Assembly: GCA_031761425.1 (NCBI GenBank)
Contig: JARFXV010000347.1
Location: forward strand, 186,001 to 250,000
DNA length: 64,000 bases
Direction of reading: 5' to 3'
DNA from: Cosmopolites sordidus
Lineage: Eukaryota; Arthropoda; Insecta; Coleoptera; Curculionidae
The notes below the pieces were generated by a model. It did not search any database, was not told the DNA's origin, and saw nothing but the letters and a program-made list of their open reading frames with translations. Both the position numbers and the translations under genes were made by a program. Positions 11,950 to 22,444 of the stretch are shown here, piece by piece; the first letter of the stretch is position 1; each line of letters opens with the position of its first letter.

Positions 11950-12009
<60 letters not shown>
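11950..12009. repeat. (TA)n microsatellite
   Basis: About 60 bp of TA repeats joined to the 5' end of the minus-strand RTE-like element. The following 12010-12404 is AT-rich with nothing recognisable. Confidence 0.95.
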
Positions 12010-12014
<5 letters not shown>

Positions 12015-12404
12015 ACTACATTGTTTATTTATTTAAAATTAAAAACCAGCAATACATCAGCCAAAAAATCAAAGTGGCAAAGTACTATTGACTAGGTCCC
12101 AATGTATTAATGTACCAGGTTTGATCGTTTATGAATCATTTAAATCATGTTATAGTGTTTCTATGTGTGACAAAACTAAACATTTCAACTTTGGCTTTAA
12201 ACGACATTAATGTGTAAGTTTTTCTTTTTTTTTCTAAAAAATCAAACCAAATCTAAGTTGAAACGTATGGAATAAATGGCAATAAAAGTATCATATTTTA
12301 TTTCCAAATAATACTTCAAATAAGAGACCAGTAAGATAATAAACTGAATGTCCTAACAATTTGCGATGTTTCCAATTATAAGAGAAATAACATGTGGATT
12401 GTTT

Positions 12405-12535
12405 GCTATGGATAGAGTCTCCCTATTCTTGACGGGAGAGCATAAGTCGGTACTCTAATAAGTCTGAACACCAAGATACAAAACATGTGCCTTCCAACGG
12501 AAGGGATGGGTGGGGCTCGCCAATCTGCATTTGGT
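12405..12535 (-). repeat. Isolated LINE 5' monomer fragment
   Basis: The reverse complement aligns with the monomers at 6214 and 6525: TGGATAGAGTCTCCCTATTC corresponds to the complement of GAAGACCCTATCCAC, and AGTCTGAACACC to GGTTCAGACT. It lies next to the mariner remnant. Confidence 0.6.
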
Positions 12536-12584
12536 GGGATTGGGAGGCTCTCATGTACTGGGAAATGTTGGAGAAGAACAAGAC

Positions 12585-12960
12585 GGTCGACAAGGAACGT
12601 CATTTTGCTCCAAAATAATGCACTATCTTACACAACAAACCTCGTCGAGAAGGGAATTCGAATAGGAGGTTCTTTTGCATCCGCCGTACCCTCCAGATCT
12701 TGTGTCAACCGATTGTCATCTCTTTCACTTGCTGTCCAACCACTTGAGGGGCGTAATCTTCGGAGACGATGAAATTCTGGAAAACTTACTTAGTAACTTC
12801 TTCTCAAGTCCAGACCCAACGGTTTCTTGCGAAATGGTATCGATGAATTGGTCGAGAAGGGGGAGCAGGTCGTGAACAACGATGGAAAATACATTATTCT
12901 CCGTTCTAATTCTTGCGTTTTTTATTAAACTTTTTAATAAAAAAACAACCGAACTTATAG
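12585..12960 (+). pseudogene. mariner transposase, C-terminal fragment
   Basis: In two frames: after RHFAPK.CTILHNKPR comes HPPYPPDLVSTDCHLF (the mariner PPYSPDLAPSDYHLF block with the third catalytic Asp), HLRGVIFGDDEILENLL, NFFSSPDPT and a degenerate C-terminus. The N-terminal half is missing. Confidence 0.8.
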
Positions 12961-13139
12961 AACAAGCCAATACATTAAATAGTTGCCAAAATAATAGAAA
13001 TTAAACATAGTGGTTTTATTTTAATGATACATTATTATATTAAATATATCAGAATCTGTAAGTGCGGACTTTGGATCCTCTCGAGATTAAAATAACACTC
13101 TTAGTAGATCAGACATTTATGTCTATTGTTATGATAACG

Positions 13140-13193
13140 CAGGCTATAGTATAATTTCTCCAACAGGATACACTAGTCGAACAAGCTTTGAAA
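13140..13193 (+). promoter_or_regulatory. Putative core promoter and leader of copy B
   Basis: TATAGTATAAT at 13145-13155, then ATTTCTCCAACAGGAT at about 13154-13169, aligning with ATTTCTCCAGCAGAT upstream of copy C. The TATA to CAGA spacing is 15-20 nt here against 27-30 nt for copies A and C, so about 13 bp seem to be missing between the two elements. Confidence 0.45.
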
Positions 13194-13247
13194 ATGGTAA
13201 CAAAAAAAGTGCCAATAGTAGCCTTAATAGCTCTTTTTGCTTTTCAG
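13194..13247 (+). CDS. Exon 1 (signal peptide) of secreted six-Cys protein copy B
   Basis: The 18 codons MVTKKVPIVALIALFAFQ form a basic start plus hydrophobic core. The donor is CAG|GTAAAT at 13248, a strong consensus, and the phase is 0. It joins in frame to exon 2 at 30309 after an AAG acceptor, giving ...FAFQ-ISGHRIQ. The implied intron is 17,061 bp and filled with transposons. The homologous exons of copies A and C share length and phase. Whether splicing across this distance still works is not shown by the sequence. Confidence 0.7.
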
Positions 13248-13276
13248 GTAAATATTTTTTAATATTTTCATAAATC

Positions 13277-13496
<220 letters not shown>

Positions 13497-13749
13497 TTGA
13501 CAAAAATACGGCCTATTTTCCAATTTTGACATAACGTCGGTGTAATTTTTTAATATTAAGTCTGTTATTATGAAGTCTGTTATTATTTAAAATGTTTACA
13601 TCGCATTTCATAAAAATATTATCATTACTGCACAATTATGCCGACATCTGATTCTTTTGGCCATTCATAACGGTGCTCTTTTGCTTTACATTATTAGAGT
13701 AACATTGCTAGTGCATTATTGTGTGTCAGTTCTATGTTTTCTCTTTATA

Positions 13750-14740
13750 ATGGCACATCTAAATAAATTAGCTGTTGTAGAAATTGTTACTTTAGCTAAC
13801 GAGGGTCGGAGGCAAGAAGATATTGCGCAAATGCTGAGAATACATCAATCGACGGTCTCTTGAGGAGAAAAGCGATACGAGACAGGAGATAGGAGACAGG
13901 AGGACCGTGACCTGGACAAGGACGTAAACGGTGCACGATGCAAATGGATAATCGCTATTTACAACTTCAGTCATTACGAAATCGCACATTTAGGCCTCCG
14001 CATTTAAAAAATGAACTGCTGATTGCACGGCAAGTTAATGTTAATACAAAAACAGTAAGAAAAAGACTAAATGAAATTGTTATAAATCCAAAATGTCCTA
14101 CCAAAGTCCCTCGGCTCTCCCCACATCACAAAAAGGCCCGTTTATAATTTACACGAGACCATGCTGATTGAAATGGACTGGATTGAATGGAATAGAGCAA
14201 AGTTCATTTCTCCGATTAGTTACGAATACAACTGTAGAAGCGTGATTGACGTGATATGTTTTATAGAAGAACAGGGGATTTTCTGTATGTAACCTCGTGC
14301 AAACGTGCTGTATGTGCCTCGTGGAAGGCAACAGTTGGAAAAGTCGTACGGAGCTTGTTGAGGTGAATGTAAGAATGAATGCAGACTGGCACATCCACAA
14401 CATCATTGAAGAACATGTTCTACTATATGGTGACTTTATTGGGTATGACAAATTTGTGCTAATGCACGATAATGCTGGCGCTTATATTGCCGAAACAGTG
14501 TTCCAGTACTTGTAGGAAGTCGCCTCTCTAGTCGCCTACTAGTCACCTTTAAGTCCAGATTTAAATCCCATCAAACACCTATGGGAGGTTATCAAACACC
14601 GTATACGAGCTCCTAATTTAATTGCAGCATTACGAATCGCCGTTCAGGAAGAATTAAATTAAATTCCGCAAGAAACCATAAGACATCTTCTGCGGAGCAT
14701 GCCCACAAGGATGCAAGCTGTAATTAGAGCTAAATGAGGA
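13750..14740 (+). pseudogene. Tc1-like transposase, nearly full length, degraded
   Basis: MAHLNKLAVVEIVTLANEGR then DIAQMLRIHQSTVS is a Tc1 helix-turn-helix start (ATG 13750). After a stop come RNRTFRPPHL, TVRKRLNE and LSPHHKKARL. A middle with FTRDHAD is shifted. The C-terminal catalytic part follows, with MHDNAGAYIAE (second Asp; 14461 on), SPLSPDLNPIKHLWEVIKHRI (third acidic residue region) and IRHLLRSMPTRMQAVI. At least three stops or frameshifts. It is inserted in intron B. Confidence 0.85.
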
Positions 14741-14938
14741 AACACGTAATACTGATACATCTCCATGTTATCTAAAAAATATTGTTAAATTGCCACTTAT
14801 GTCGTTCTTTCAATTAAATGTTGTAATAAGAAATATACTCTGGTTCATTCCATCAACTACGAGTATGTTCTAAGAATACCTTATGTAAAGAAAACGGTAT
14901 TACTATACATAAGGCACTTTAAAAAAAAAGATTTAGAA

Positions 14939-14981
14939 AAATATATATATATATATATATGTATATAATATATATAGATAG

Positions 14982-15071
<90 letters not shown>
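14939..15071. repeat. (TA)n microsatellite
   Basis: About 130 bp of TA repeats with a few interruptions. Confidence 0.95.
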
Positions 15072-15074
<3 letters not shown>

Positions 15075-15092
15075 TTATATAACCCGTATATT

Positions 15093-15200
15093 TTATTGCC
15101 GCGTACGATAGGTGTTCGTTCGGAACCCACGTTAAGCTGTAGGTCCAATCGCTAAATAACCTTAGTTGCCGATGCGCCTCTAACCGTAAATCCTTTCTTT
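15093..15200 (+). repeat. 3' part of the SINE-like repeat
   Basis: GTTCGGAACCCACGTTAAG at 15117-15135 is identical to part of the copy at 3905-4175, followed in both by a TTGC(C/T)GATGCG(C/A)CTCTA block and a pyrimidine-rich tail (TTTCTTTCTTT). Confidence 0.5.
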
Positions 15201-15259
15201 CTTTAATTTTTTTTTGAGAAAAATTGAAGAAACATTTTATTTACTAAATTTCATTTGAT

Positions 15260-15456
15260 CAATTCTTCTATTGGAACCTTTGGTGTGAAACACTAAACTT
15301 GAAAAGATTTACCACTAAACACCAAAACACTTTTTTAAACTGCTCGACACACGTTTCACTAACCATGTTAGCATCATCAGGAGATGATTTAATCTACGTC
15401 GAGCAGTTCAAAAAACTGTTTTGGTGTTTAGTGGTAAATCTCTTCAAGTTTAGTTT
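15260..15456. mobile_element. Inverted Penelope-like terminal-repeat unit with 14-bp target duplication
   Basis: A 197-bp snap-back insertion. The left part carries the PLE terminal repeat in minus orientation (GGTGTGAAACACTAAACTTG, TTTACCACTAAACACC, hammerhead motif). The right part (15398-15456) is a plus-orientation piece beginning GTCGAGCAG and running to AAGTTTAGTT. Identical 14-bp AAATTTCATTTGAT flanks lie at 15246-15259 and 15457-15470, so this is a complete insertion event, not a random palindrome. It has no coding capacity and could have moved only with PLE-encoded RT. Confidence 0.75.
15335..15392 (-). ncRNA. Type I hammerhead ribozyme motif in PLE terminal repeat
   Basis: Minus strand, 5' to 3': stem I strand TTAAA-TCAT-CTC (15392-15381), core CTGATGA (15380-15374), one T, stem II GCTAAC-ATG-GTTAGT (15372-15358; last pair G-U), core GAAA (15357-15354), a very short stem III CGTGTG, then TC as the cleavage site (ending 15346), then stem I partner GAG-CAG-TTTAA (15345-15335). 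CTC pairs with GAG and TTAAA with TTTAA around an internal loop. All core residues match the consensus CUGANGA...GAAA...UH. Hammerheads with minimal stem III are known from Penelope-like elements. Cleavage itself is untested. Confidence 0.75.
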
Positions 15457-15470
15457 AAATTTCATTTGAT

Positions 15471-15579
15471 TAACATAGTGTGTGACGTTCTGTTCGATGA
15501 TATTTCTCCATCTTTCTGATAGTTGGAGAATTGATCTAGGCGATTTTTCAAGTCTTCTAAAGACATAAATTTTTACCAT
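15471..15579 (-). pseudogene. Possible mariner-type transposase C-terminus
   Basis: The minus strand reads LSERWRNIIEQN followed by THYVN, like the closing residues of mariner-family transposases (xLPxRWxKxIExxGxYxx). The PLE unit at 15260-15456 seems inserted inside it. Short, so tentative. The region 15580-16280 shows no recognisable gene. Confidence 0.35.
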
Positions 15580-16289
15580 CTAAGCTGCTTTGAAGTGATC
15601 TATCTAGTAACAATAACTATTATCTTTATTTCAAAAATATGTTAAATACATAAAACGAAATAGTGTCAAAAATTTTGCATTGATATTATATACAGTTATG
15701 ATATCCTAAATGTAATAAAAAAATTTAACAAGCATTTTTTCAGTTGAGCAATGTCCCTGAAAATCTTAACATAATATGGTAGGTAATTATAGATTTTTAA
15801 AAAGTTAAAGTATGCTCCCTGCTGTGTGAGTGTTAACTTATGTAATGGTTAATTATAAATTTTGTTTCTCGTTGTATGTTGTCTGGGATTTACTACTAGT
15901 AAATAACTCCGGATTCATGCAGAAGAGCAGTATACATTCCTGAATAAAAATTGCCGAAAGAGTCAACAAACCATTGTTTTTAAATTTTCACCCGCACGAT
16001 TCCTGTGGCTTCATATTAAACATAGTGCGTAATGCTTTTTTCTGACTTATGAATAGCTTCAAAATTAGCAAAATACACTGTTTTTAAGGTAGCAATATCC
16101 AAGTATTTCCTCAGTACAAGAAGATTGTAAACATATTTGCACAAGTTTGTTTTTGTTAATGTTCTACGTGGTAAGACCAGGACATATTGTAATCTAGGAT
16201 TACTCTTATTACGATATTAGTATTATCTCAAATTGTTTAATTCTAGATTGTTACATTCCAAATTGTATTACATTTGTTTTATCTTTAGT

Positions 16290-16960
16290 CAGTATTAATT
16301 TGTTTTTTTGCAAACCATTTAGCAATACTATTTAATGGATCAGCAGTTCTATCCATTAGTTGTTGCACAATTTCACTTCTCACCAGCATATTTGTATCAT
16401 CAGCAAACGTTGTTCTTTTACTCCAGTTTCTTATCATTTACATTAACTATATCATTTACATAAATAATGAATAATATTGGCCCTACTCCGTTTTCCTAGT
16501 GTATTCCAAGATCATTTGACATAGCAAAATCGTTTGAATTTTGAATTCTGACTTTTTGTTTTCGATACTTGAGATATGACTGTATCCATGTTTATCCTCT
16601 AATACCATACAGATCAAATTTTTCATAAAGAATACTCATAATTTAATGTGTTACATGCTTTTGACAAATCAAGGAATAGTCAGAAAAAAGTTCACTGTTC
16701 TCCAGTGACCACATATTTCATTTGTAAAATCAAATAAGTCTGTTTTTGTTGATCTTTTTTCTGGATATCCATGCTGGATGCTATTAAGTTATGTAATCAC
16801 GTAATTTAATATTGTAATCACGTAATTTAAGAGGTGATTACACATAAATTTTTCAAAAATCTTAGAGTAGGAAAATAGGCTTCTTGGATAATAATTTTCA
16901 ATTTTATACCGATCACTTTTTTTAAACACTGGAACAACCAAAGTCAGCTTCAACTGACAA
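16290..16960 (-). pseudogene. Non-LTR reverse transcriptase fragment (Jockey/CR1-like)
   Basis: Minus-strand order: LVVPVFKKSDRYKIENY (about 16940-16890), FSYSKIFEKFMCN, then LNSIQHGYPEKRSTKTDLFDF (about 16790), degraded middle, and TTFADDTNMLVRSEIVQQL with the FADD catalytic box at about 16410. Numerous stops. It directly follows a mariner fragment at its upstream end. Confidence 0.8.
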
Positions 16961-16964
16961 TAAA

Positions 16965-17173
16965 TGGTAGTCGGAGAGTGCAATGTCCGGAGAGTACGGT
17001 GTATGGACCAAAACATTTTGGTTAAGTTCAAAAAATTTGTGTCGGGTGGCCAAAGACATCTGTCGTTTAACATTATCTCGATGAACCGCAATGCCCTTTC
17101 TGTTGGCTAATTCAGGCTGCTTCTGGTCGATTGCTCGCGTTGTTTCACTTAGGTGTGAAAAGTATTTCTCCAT
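16965..17173 (-). pseudogene. mariner transposase fragment
   Basis: From ATG 17173: MEKYFSHLSETTRAI, QKQPELANRKGI, VHRDNVKRQMS (second catalytic Asp, HxDNAR block with RDNVK), ATRHKFFELN, and TPYSPDIALSDYHLL (third Asp block). The remaining C-terminus is replaced by LINE sequence. The N-terminal DNA-binding part is absent. Confidence 0.85.
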
Positions 17174-17214
17174 ATTAATGGTCTAGTTTTGCGTTATCAC
17201 GCTAGGTATAGCCA

Positions 17215-17338
17215 AATCAGAAAATTCCTCAATATTTAATTCAAACAGGAACCATTTTTATCCAATGCGAACCTAACCAGGAAATTTCCTCGACATATAA
17301 TTCATACAGGAATCATTTTTATCCAATATTTCACATAC
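17215..17338. repeat. Local direct duplication
   Basis: AGAAAATTCCTCAATATTTAATTCAAACAGGAACCATTTTTATCCAAT is repeated about 60 bp on in diverged form (GGAAATTTCCTCGACATATAATTC..., CAGGAATCATTTTTATCCAAT). The origin is unknown. Confidence 0.5.
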
Positions 17339-17479
17339 TGTTTCATTAGTCCCAATTTTATGTGCAATGGAGGAAAAATGATTTTCTCTCTAGTATCTAA
17401 CGATGTAATTATGATATTTTGTTTTCCAATTGTCAAGTCTTTTCTTTCAAGTCAATTTATTTTAAGTCAATGCTCGCTT

Positions 17480-18250
17480 TCAGTTCTGCTATCCAACAAA
17501 CAGAGAAAACATGGAAATTACTTATAGCCGTTTTGTTGACCCAATAAAAGGTTTACCATTTTTAAATCAACGCATATAACCCACTTCTTGTCTTCTGAGT
17601 CTTGCCAATACATGAGATATAGCTTCATACTCCTTCTATAATTTAGTGGAATGAGCAATGGGAACCGCACCATGCTTATTACCATTGTGTAGCAAAATAC
17701 ATTTCAAACTCCGCTTGGAACTGTCTATAAAAAATTTCCATTCGTTTGGCTGGTAATTCAAAAAACCCATTTCTGACCCAGTCAAAACCCTGTCTGGGTG
17801 AAAACAGTTCTGATCTTTCCTGTGAGAGGTCGAGGCCTATGATAAGGTCACTTAAAGCGTCTTGAGCAAAAAGTGCGTGTTTTGATGACGTAGCTTCTAC
17901 ATTATCACTTTCTCCGCTAGTACAAGCTTACCTATCTTCGTATGTACTATATTCTGTATCTGAAAGATCAGACAGGCCACGAAAAGTTGGAACAGAGACT
18001 TCTTCTGAATGAGAAACAGGTCTTTTAGATACCAAATCGGGTTAGGTTATTTTTTTTTTTTTCGGTTAATACCATGTACCTTGACTAGCAACCAAAAATA
18101 GTTAGTTATCGTAGTGATTTTTTAGTTCTCTTCAAATCATAGGCACATCAAACTTCAATTGACTTCTGTTACCATTCGCCCATTGCCTTAAATATTCACT
18201 ACACATTTTGCAAACATTGTTTGGAATCCATGGTTTATCAGCATCTGCGA
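17480..18250 (-). pseudogene. Decayed ORF of an unidentified repetitive gene
   Basis: The minus strand holds protein-like blocks in one order through several frames: DKPWIPNNVCKMCSEYLRQW (about 18235), SQLKFDVPMI, later DSEDKKWVICVDLKMVNLLL and GQQNGYK, then FPCFLCLLDSR (about 17500). The opening Cys pair (CKMC) and the closing CFLC suggest zinc binding. I recall the general look of such sequences from repeated insect genes, but I cannot name the family or its function. Stops and frameshifts rule out an intact product. Confidence 0.4.
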
Positions 18251-18386
18251 TTTTCAAGTTAAAGTAAGCGAAGCACAAATTCAGATATATATTATATTAT
18301 ATATAGGTTTTCGAAACTTTTCCACCGTATATTCGCCACAACCGTAACAAAAAAAAAGTGTTCGATTCATTTAAACACGATCCTTT

Positions 18387-19330
18387 TTACGATAGCAACT
18401 TCCAGGTTTTATTTACCAACTTTTTTAATTGAACAAACAACAAAAATAAACGAGTTAAATCGCTACCGAGAAAAAAAAATATCAATATGACTGGATTAAA
18501 AACTGTATGTCCTTTTGATAATTTAATGTTACTGAGAATGTTGCAAGACACTATGGTATTCTTTAAAATTACGTTTAAGTTTCGGCGGTCAAGCCTAGGC
18601 GACCTAAATTTATTTTTGTTCTGATCTTTTTGAAAAGTCGAAGATTCTTTCAATAGTTTTCTAAACTTATATTTTCTAATTAATGTATCTATAATGTTTT
18701 TATTATAACCGTTCACTTCGGATACCTCCCTAATTAATTTATTTCTGTGCTATAATTATCTTTGTTTAAAGGAAAATTGATTAATTTATTTACCACAAAA
18801 AACATCGAGAAATGGTAAACTATCGTTGTTTTCGAGTTCATGCGTAAATACTATGTTTTCGAATTTATTATTTAAGTTTTTAATAAAATCATCTTTTTTA
18901 TATTTTAAATCGAAAATTGCAAAAACGTCATCTACATCTACACTACACATTCTGCTTCGGAAAGTAACTGAATTCAACTTTCACCTCGGCTTCAAATTTA
19001 CTCATGTATAAGTTACCGTTTAACTCGAGTAACTCCCACAGGTATTTCAAGGTATGTGGAATCGGGACGCGCAGAAGAAACTATAATAAGTCAAAGGAAA
19101 CTAAAACATCACCTTCCTGTAAATGTGTGTTTTTGACTTTTTCTATGAATTTTGTTGAGTTTATCAGAGGACAAGAAGGTAGTTCGTTTGGTAGATTTTC
19201 AAATTCCTTTGTTAAACATGTTTCCAAGTTGTATGTTGGAGAATCAATGACTGATACAGTTAGTCTCATTAATTTTGCTGGTTTATGAATTTTTGGTAGA
19301 TCATACAATCTTTTGGATTAGCACTTTTGC
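18387..19330 (-). pseudogene. Penelope-like element reverse transcriptase, decayed
   Basis: Minus strand from about 19308: YDLPKIHKP, SVIDSPTYNLETCLTKE and DVLVSFDLL match the PLE RT opening (YxLPKxHKP; SPTYNLxK). Next at 18977-18786: VDVDDVFAIFDLKYKKDDF, where the catalytic Y/F-x-DD box reads VDD preceded by D, and LNNKFENIVFTHELENNDSLPFLDVFCG. At 18716-18387: NGYNKNIIDTLIRKYK. The GIY-YIG domain that should follow is not found on this strand. Confidence 0.8.
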
Positions 19331-19559
19331 ACTTTTGGATTAGAAATATGGAGTTTGTTTTTGAAAGAAGGAGAAATAAGGATGTTTCCAGATTACATTG
19401 TATCTCTGATTTCGTTAACATTTTTGCAATGGATTCCTCGGATATATATGGATCGTTTTGAATTAGTTTTCAAAGTACGCGTTCAAGTGATCAGATTTGT
19501 CCATTACTGCAAGGTTATTTCCCTTATCAGCTTTTAAATAAAAACAATCCTTCTCTCGT

Positions 19560-20125
19560 AGACGCTAAAGTAGAGCAACATAAAAAGTCGGGGATTTCTG
19601 AAATTAGTTGTCAAGATTGGGATCGAATGTATATTGGGTAACAAAAAGATCCATATTAACGAGATATAAAAAACACATTGCCCCATATTAGATATGGGAG
19701 AAAATAAAAATCATGTGTTGCCCAATATGCAATCGGACATGACCACAATATAGACATTAATAATTTAAGAGTGGTTAAAAGTAAAAAATAACAATAGGGC
19801 TTTGCATATAAAAGCACTCAAATAGAAAAATGTAAGAAAATCATAAACCGGTCTATAAACCGGCAGTCTTAGTTCAGTAAACTTCACAGTTCTTTTTTTT
19901 ACACGCTTTATTACGTAGGTAGTACACATCCTAGGTAATCGGTTTGCAATGATAACCCTATCATATAAATTGAACATAATTTAGTTCTAGAATTAGATTA
20001 AATCATCTCCTGATAATGCTAACATGGTTAGCGAAACGCGCGCCGAGAAGTTTAAAAAAAGAAATTTGGTGTATAGTCGTAAATCTTTTCGAGTTTAGTG
20101 TTTCACAAAGAAGGTTCCACTAAAA
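19560..20125 (+). mobile_element. Penelope-like element 3' end: GIY-YIG remnant plus terminal repeat
   Basis: Plus strand: KSGISEISCQDWDRMYIG (GIY-YIG start with a variant of the second motif), DPY..RDIKNTLPHIRYG, then degraded sequence, a stretch with the GTAGGTAGTA motif (19915), the hammerhead-containing terminal repeat (19998-20055), and the outer end TTTCGAGTTTAGTGTTTCACAAAGAAGGTTCC (20088-20119). Same family as 39540-40245 and 57660-58515. Confidence 0.75.
19998..20055 (+). ncRNA. Hammerhead motif with inactivating changes (PLE terminal repeat)
   Basis: Order: TTAAA-TCAT-CTC, CTGATAA, T, GCTAAC-ATG-GTTAGC (perfect stem II), GAAA, CGCGCG, CC, GAG-AAG-TTTAA. The fold matches the motif at 15335-15392 but the core has CTGATAA for CTGATGA and the cleavage-site U is C. 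Predicted inactive relic. Confidence 0.65.
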
Positions 20126-20399
20126 GAATTGATAGACTTGTGTTATTTAATGGTTTGATACAAGTGTGCCAACAAGATAATTTATACTCAAAATAAAATA
20201 AAATATTATCTCGTAGTAGAAAGTGAATACTTACGTGGATACCGTGTTGCTAAAAATGGTTTTTTAATAAAAAATAAAAAACTATTTCAATAACTCTCCC
20301 ATTTTTTTTGTATTCTTCTGGGTTAACATAGCTCTATAAATATATTCTGGTAAATTTATTTTAATATCTTGTTGTAAATGGAAGCGCTATTTATTTAAA

Positions 20400-22101
20400 A
20401 CTACTCAGAAAACTACTCAGAAGAAAAACAACCTCACTGCATAGCAGCAAAACTGATAAGTCTAACCCTTTGAGGAAACGATGTGTTACCCAAAATTAAG
20501 CAGAAAATTGCCGAAAAAAGACAAATGCAAATAAACTGCCAAAAAGCAAGAACCGAAGAAAACAAGAAAACAAAGCAACAAAAGAACTGAAAGACGTAAT
20601 TCATGAAGAAAAAAACCAAGGAATTCAAGAATTCTTAGAAAGCCTAACTCCTACTGACGCCAGGAATTATTCGCTTTAAAAAGCCACAAGGAAACTTAAA
20701 GGACCCCCAACAACATAACCCACTCATTAAAAATGACAATAACTGGGAACGATAAAGAAAAAACTGAAGTATTCTCCTGAAAATACCTGAAAAACGTGTT
20801 TAAGCCCTTTCTTTCTGCATAAACGTAGAAAATGTAATAACCGATTTCCTAAATGTACCATTTCAAATAGATCTGTCTCGTAACAAATCTACGGTTAAAC
20901 AAATACAACAAGGAATAACGAAAAAAATCAACATTAAAAAATCATCCGGATTTGATCCAATCTTTGGCAAAATTTTGCAAGAATTCTCAGAAAGGTGTAT
21001 AAAACTAATAACCTATATATTGCGCATAAAACACTTTCCTGGCGTTTGAGAAGTGACCTAAATCATTATAATTTTCAAACTCGGGAAAAAGATTTCTCTT
21101 CCTAACGGTCTATAAGCCTATTACCTAGCTTCCCAAAGTTCTTGATAAGAAATAAGTCAAAAGACTCAAAATAAAAACAGAAGATGGAAAAAATATCACA
21201 GAACATCAGTTTAGATTCCACAACAAGCACGGAATAATACAACAAATGCATAGCAATCAAGCAATTAAACAAAAAGTTAAATTCTAACAGATATTTTTCA
21301 GCTGTTAATATATGAAATTTATTGTTCAGCTGCTATTATATTTTATGAAATATCCCAAGCTTTTAACAAGCCACGCTGGATTGCTAGTCAAGCTAAAGTG
21401 GCTTCTTCCTCACTCCCACTTTCCACTATTGAAATTTTATGACAGATAGGTAGACCTATGGTTAAAGAAGGTGGGGAATACTCCAAATTACACCCAATAT
21501 TCTCAGGCATTCCTCAAAGCAGCGGCCTTGACCCAACATTATACGCATTATCTACAGCTGACCTTCCTACAACAAGAACCAACACTGCAACAACATACGC
21601 TGGTGACATGGCAACCTTAGCATTGCACACTGATCCAACATCGGCCCCAAGAAACCTTCAAACACACCTAATTACAATTCCGCCATGGTTAAAAATATGA
21701 AGCATTAAGGCCAACGAAACAAGATCAACTCACGTAACATTCACACTCCGCAGAGAAACAGCAGAGGATGCCAAATATTTCGGCATATATTTGGATCGAC
21801 GTCTGACATGGAAAAACATATATTTCCCAACCACAAGCAACTTGGTCTTAAATTGAGCCAAATGTACCGGCTTACTGGCCGGAAATCAACATTTTCCTAA
21901 CTAAGCCCCAACGAGGTGATGCAACTCGATATCCCTCTGGAATCCATCAAGGAGGTTTTATATCGCTTTAGTGTCAAGTACTCTGAAAGAGTGTTAGTGC
22001 ACCCTAATGGACTAGCCAATCAGTTAAATGTTAGTCATATCAGCGAAATGCGTAGACTAAAATATCGGCTGTTATCCGACCTGACTACAGAACTCGAATA
22101 A
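20400..22101 (+). pseudogene. Jockey-type LINE reverse transcriptase, decayed
   Basis: Blocks in order: SSGFDPIFGKILQEF (about 20940), RCIKLITYILRIKHFPG, FSGIPQSSGLDPTLYAL (21500; palm motif with GIPQSS), then TTYAGDMATLALH at 21590 (the YADD box reads YAGD), TLRRETAEDAKYFGIYLDRRLTW, and after a deletion LDIPLESIKEVLYRFSVKYSER, LNVSHISEMRRLKYRLLSDL to the stop at 22101. Several frames. It lies in intron B. Confidence 0.85.
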
Positions 22102-22444
22102 TGTCATCAACCTCTAGTTATAACAAAAGCTTAATGCAGATTAGTGAGTTACTTTAGGAGTTACTTTATATATAAAAAAAAAACTATTACTTAAATTATT
22201 AAATTGAATTTAAATTCACGATAAATTTGAAACAATTTCAACCTGTCTCTATAATTATTTTAGTTACGGCATGCTTTTTACTGCTAATTGAATTTCATAA
22301 AGTAAATTATATCATTAATTAAATTAATTTTATATCATTATATTAATTAATTATCAAATATTATTATTAAACAACTCCCCTGCATTATATTAATGGCATT
22401 CCATTAATAAAGTAACATATGTTTAGTGCTACGATAGCATCACA
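22102..22444. other. AT-rich intergenic or intronic stretch
   Basis: Mostly A/T with repeated ATTAATTAA-like words. No gene, repeat family or signal recognised. Confidence 0.5.
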
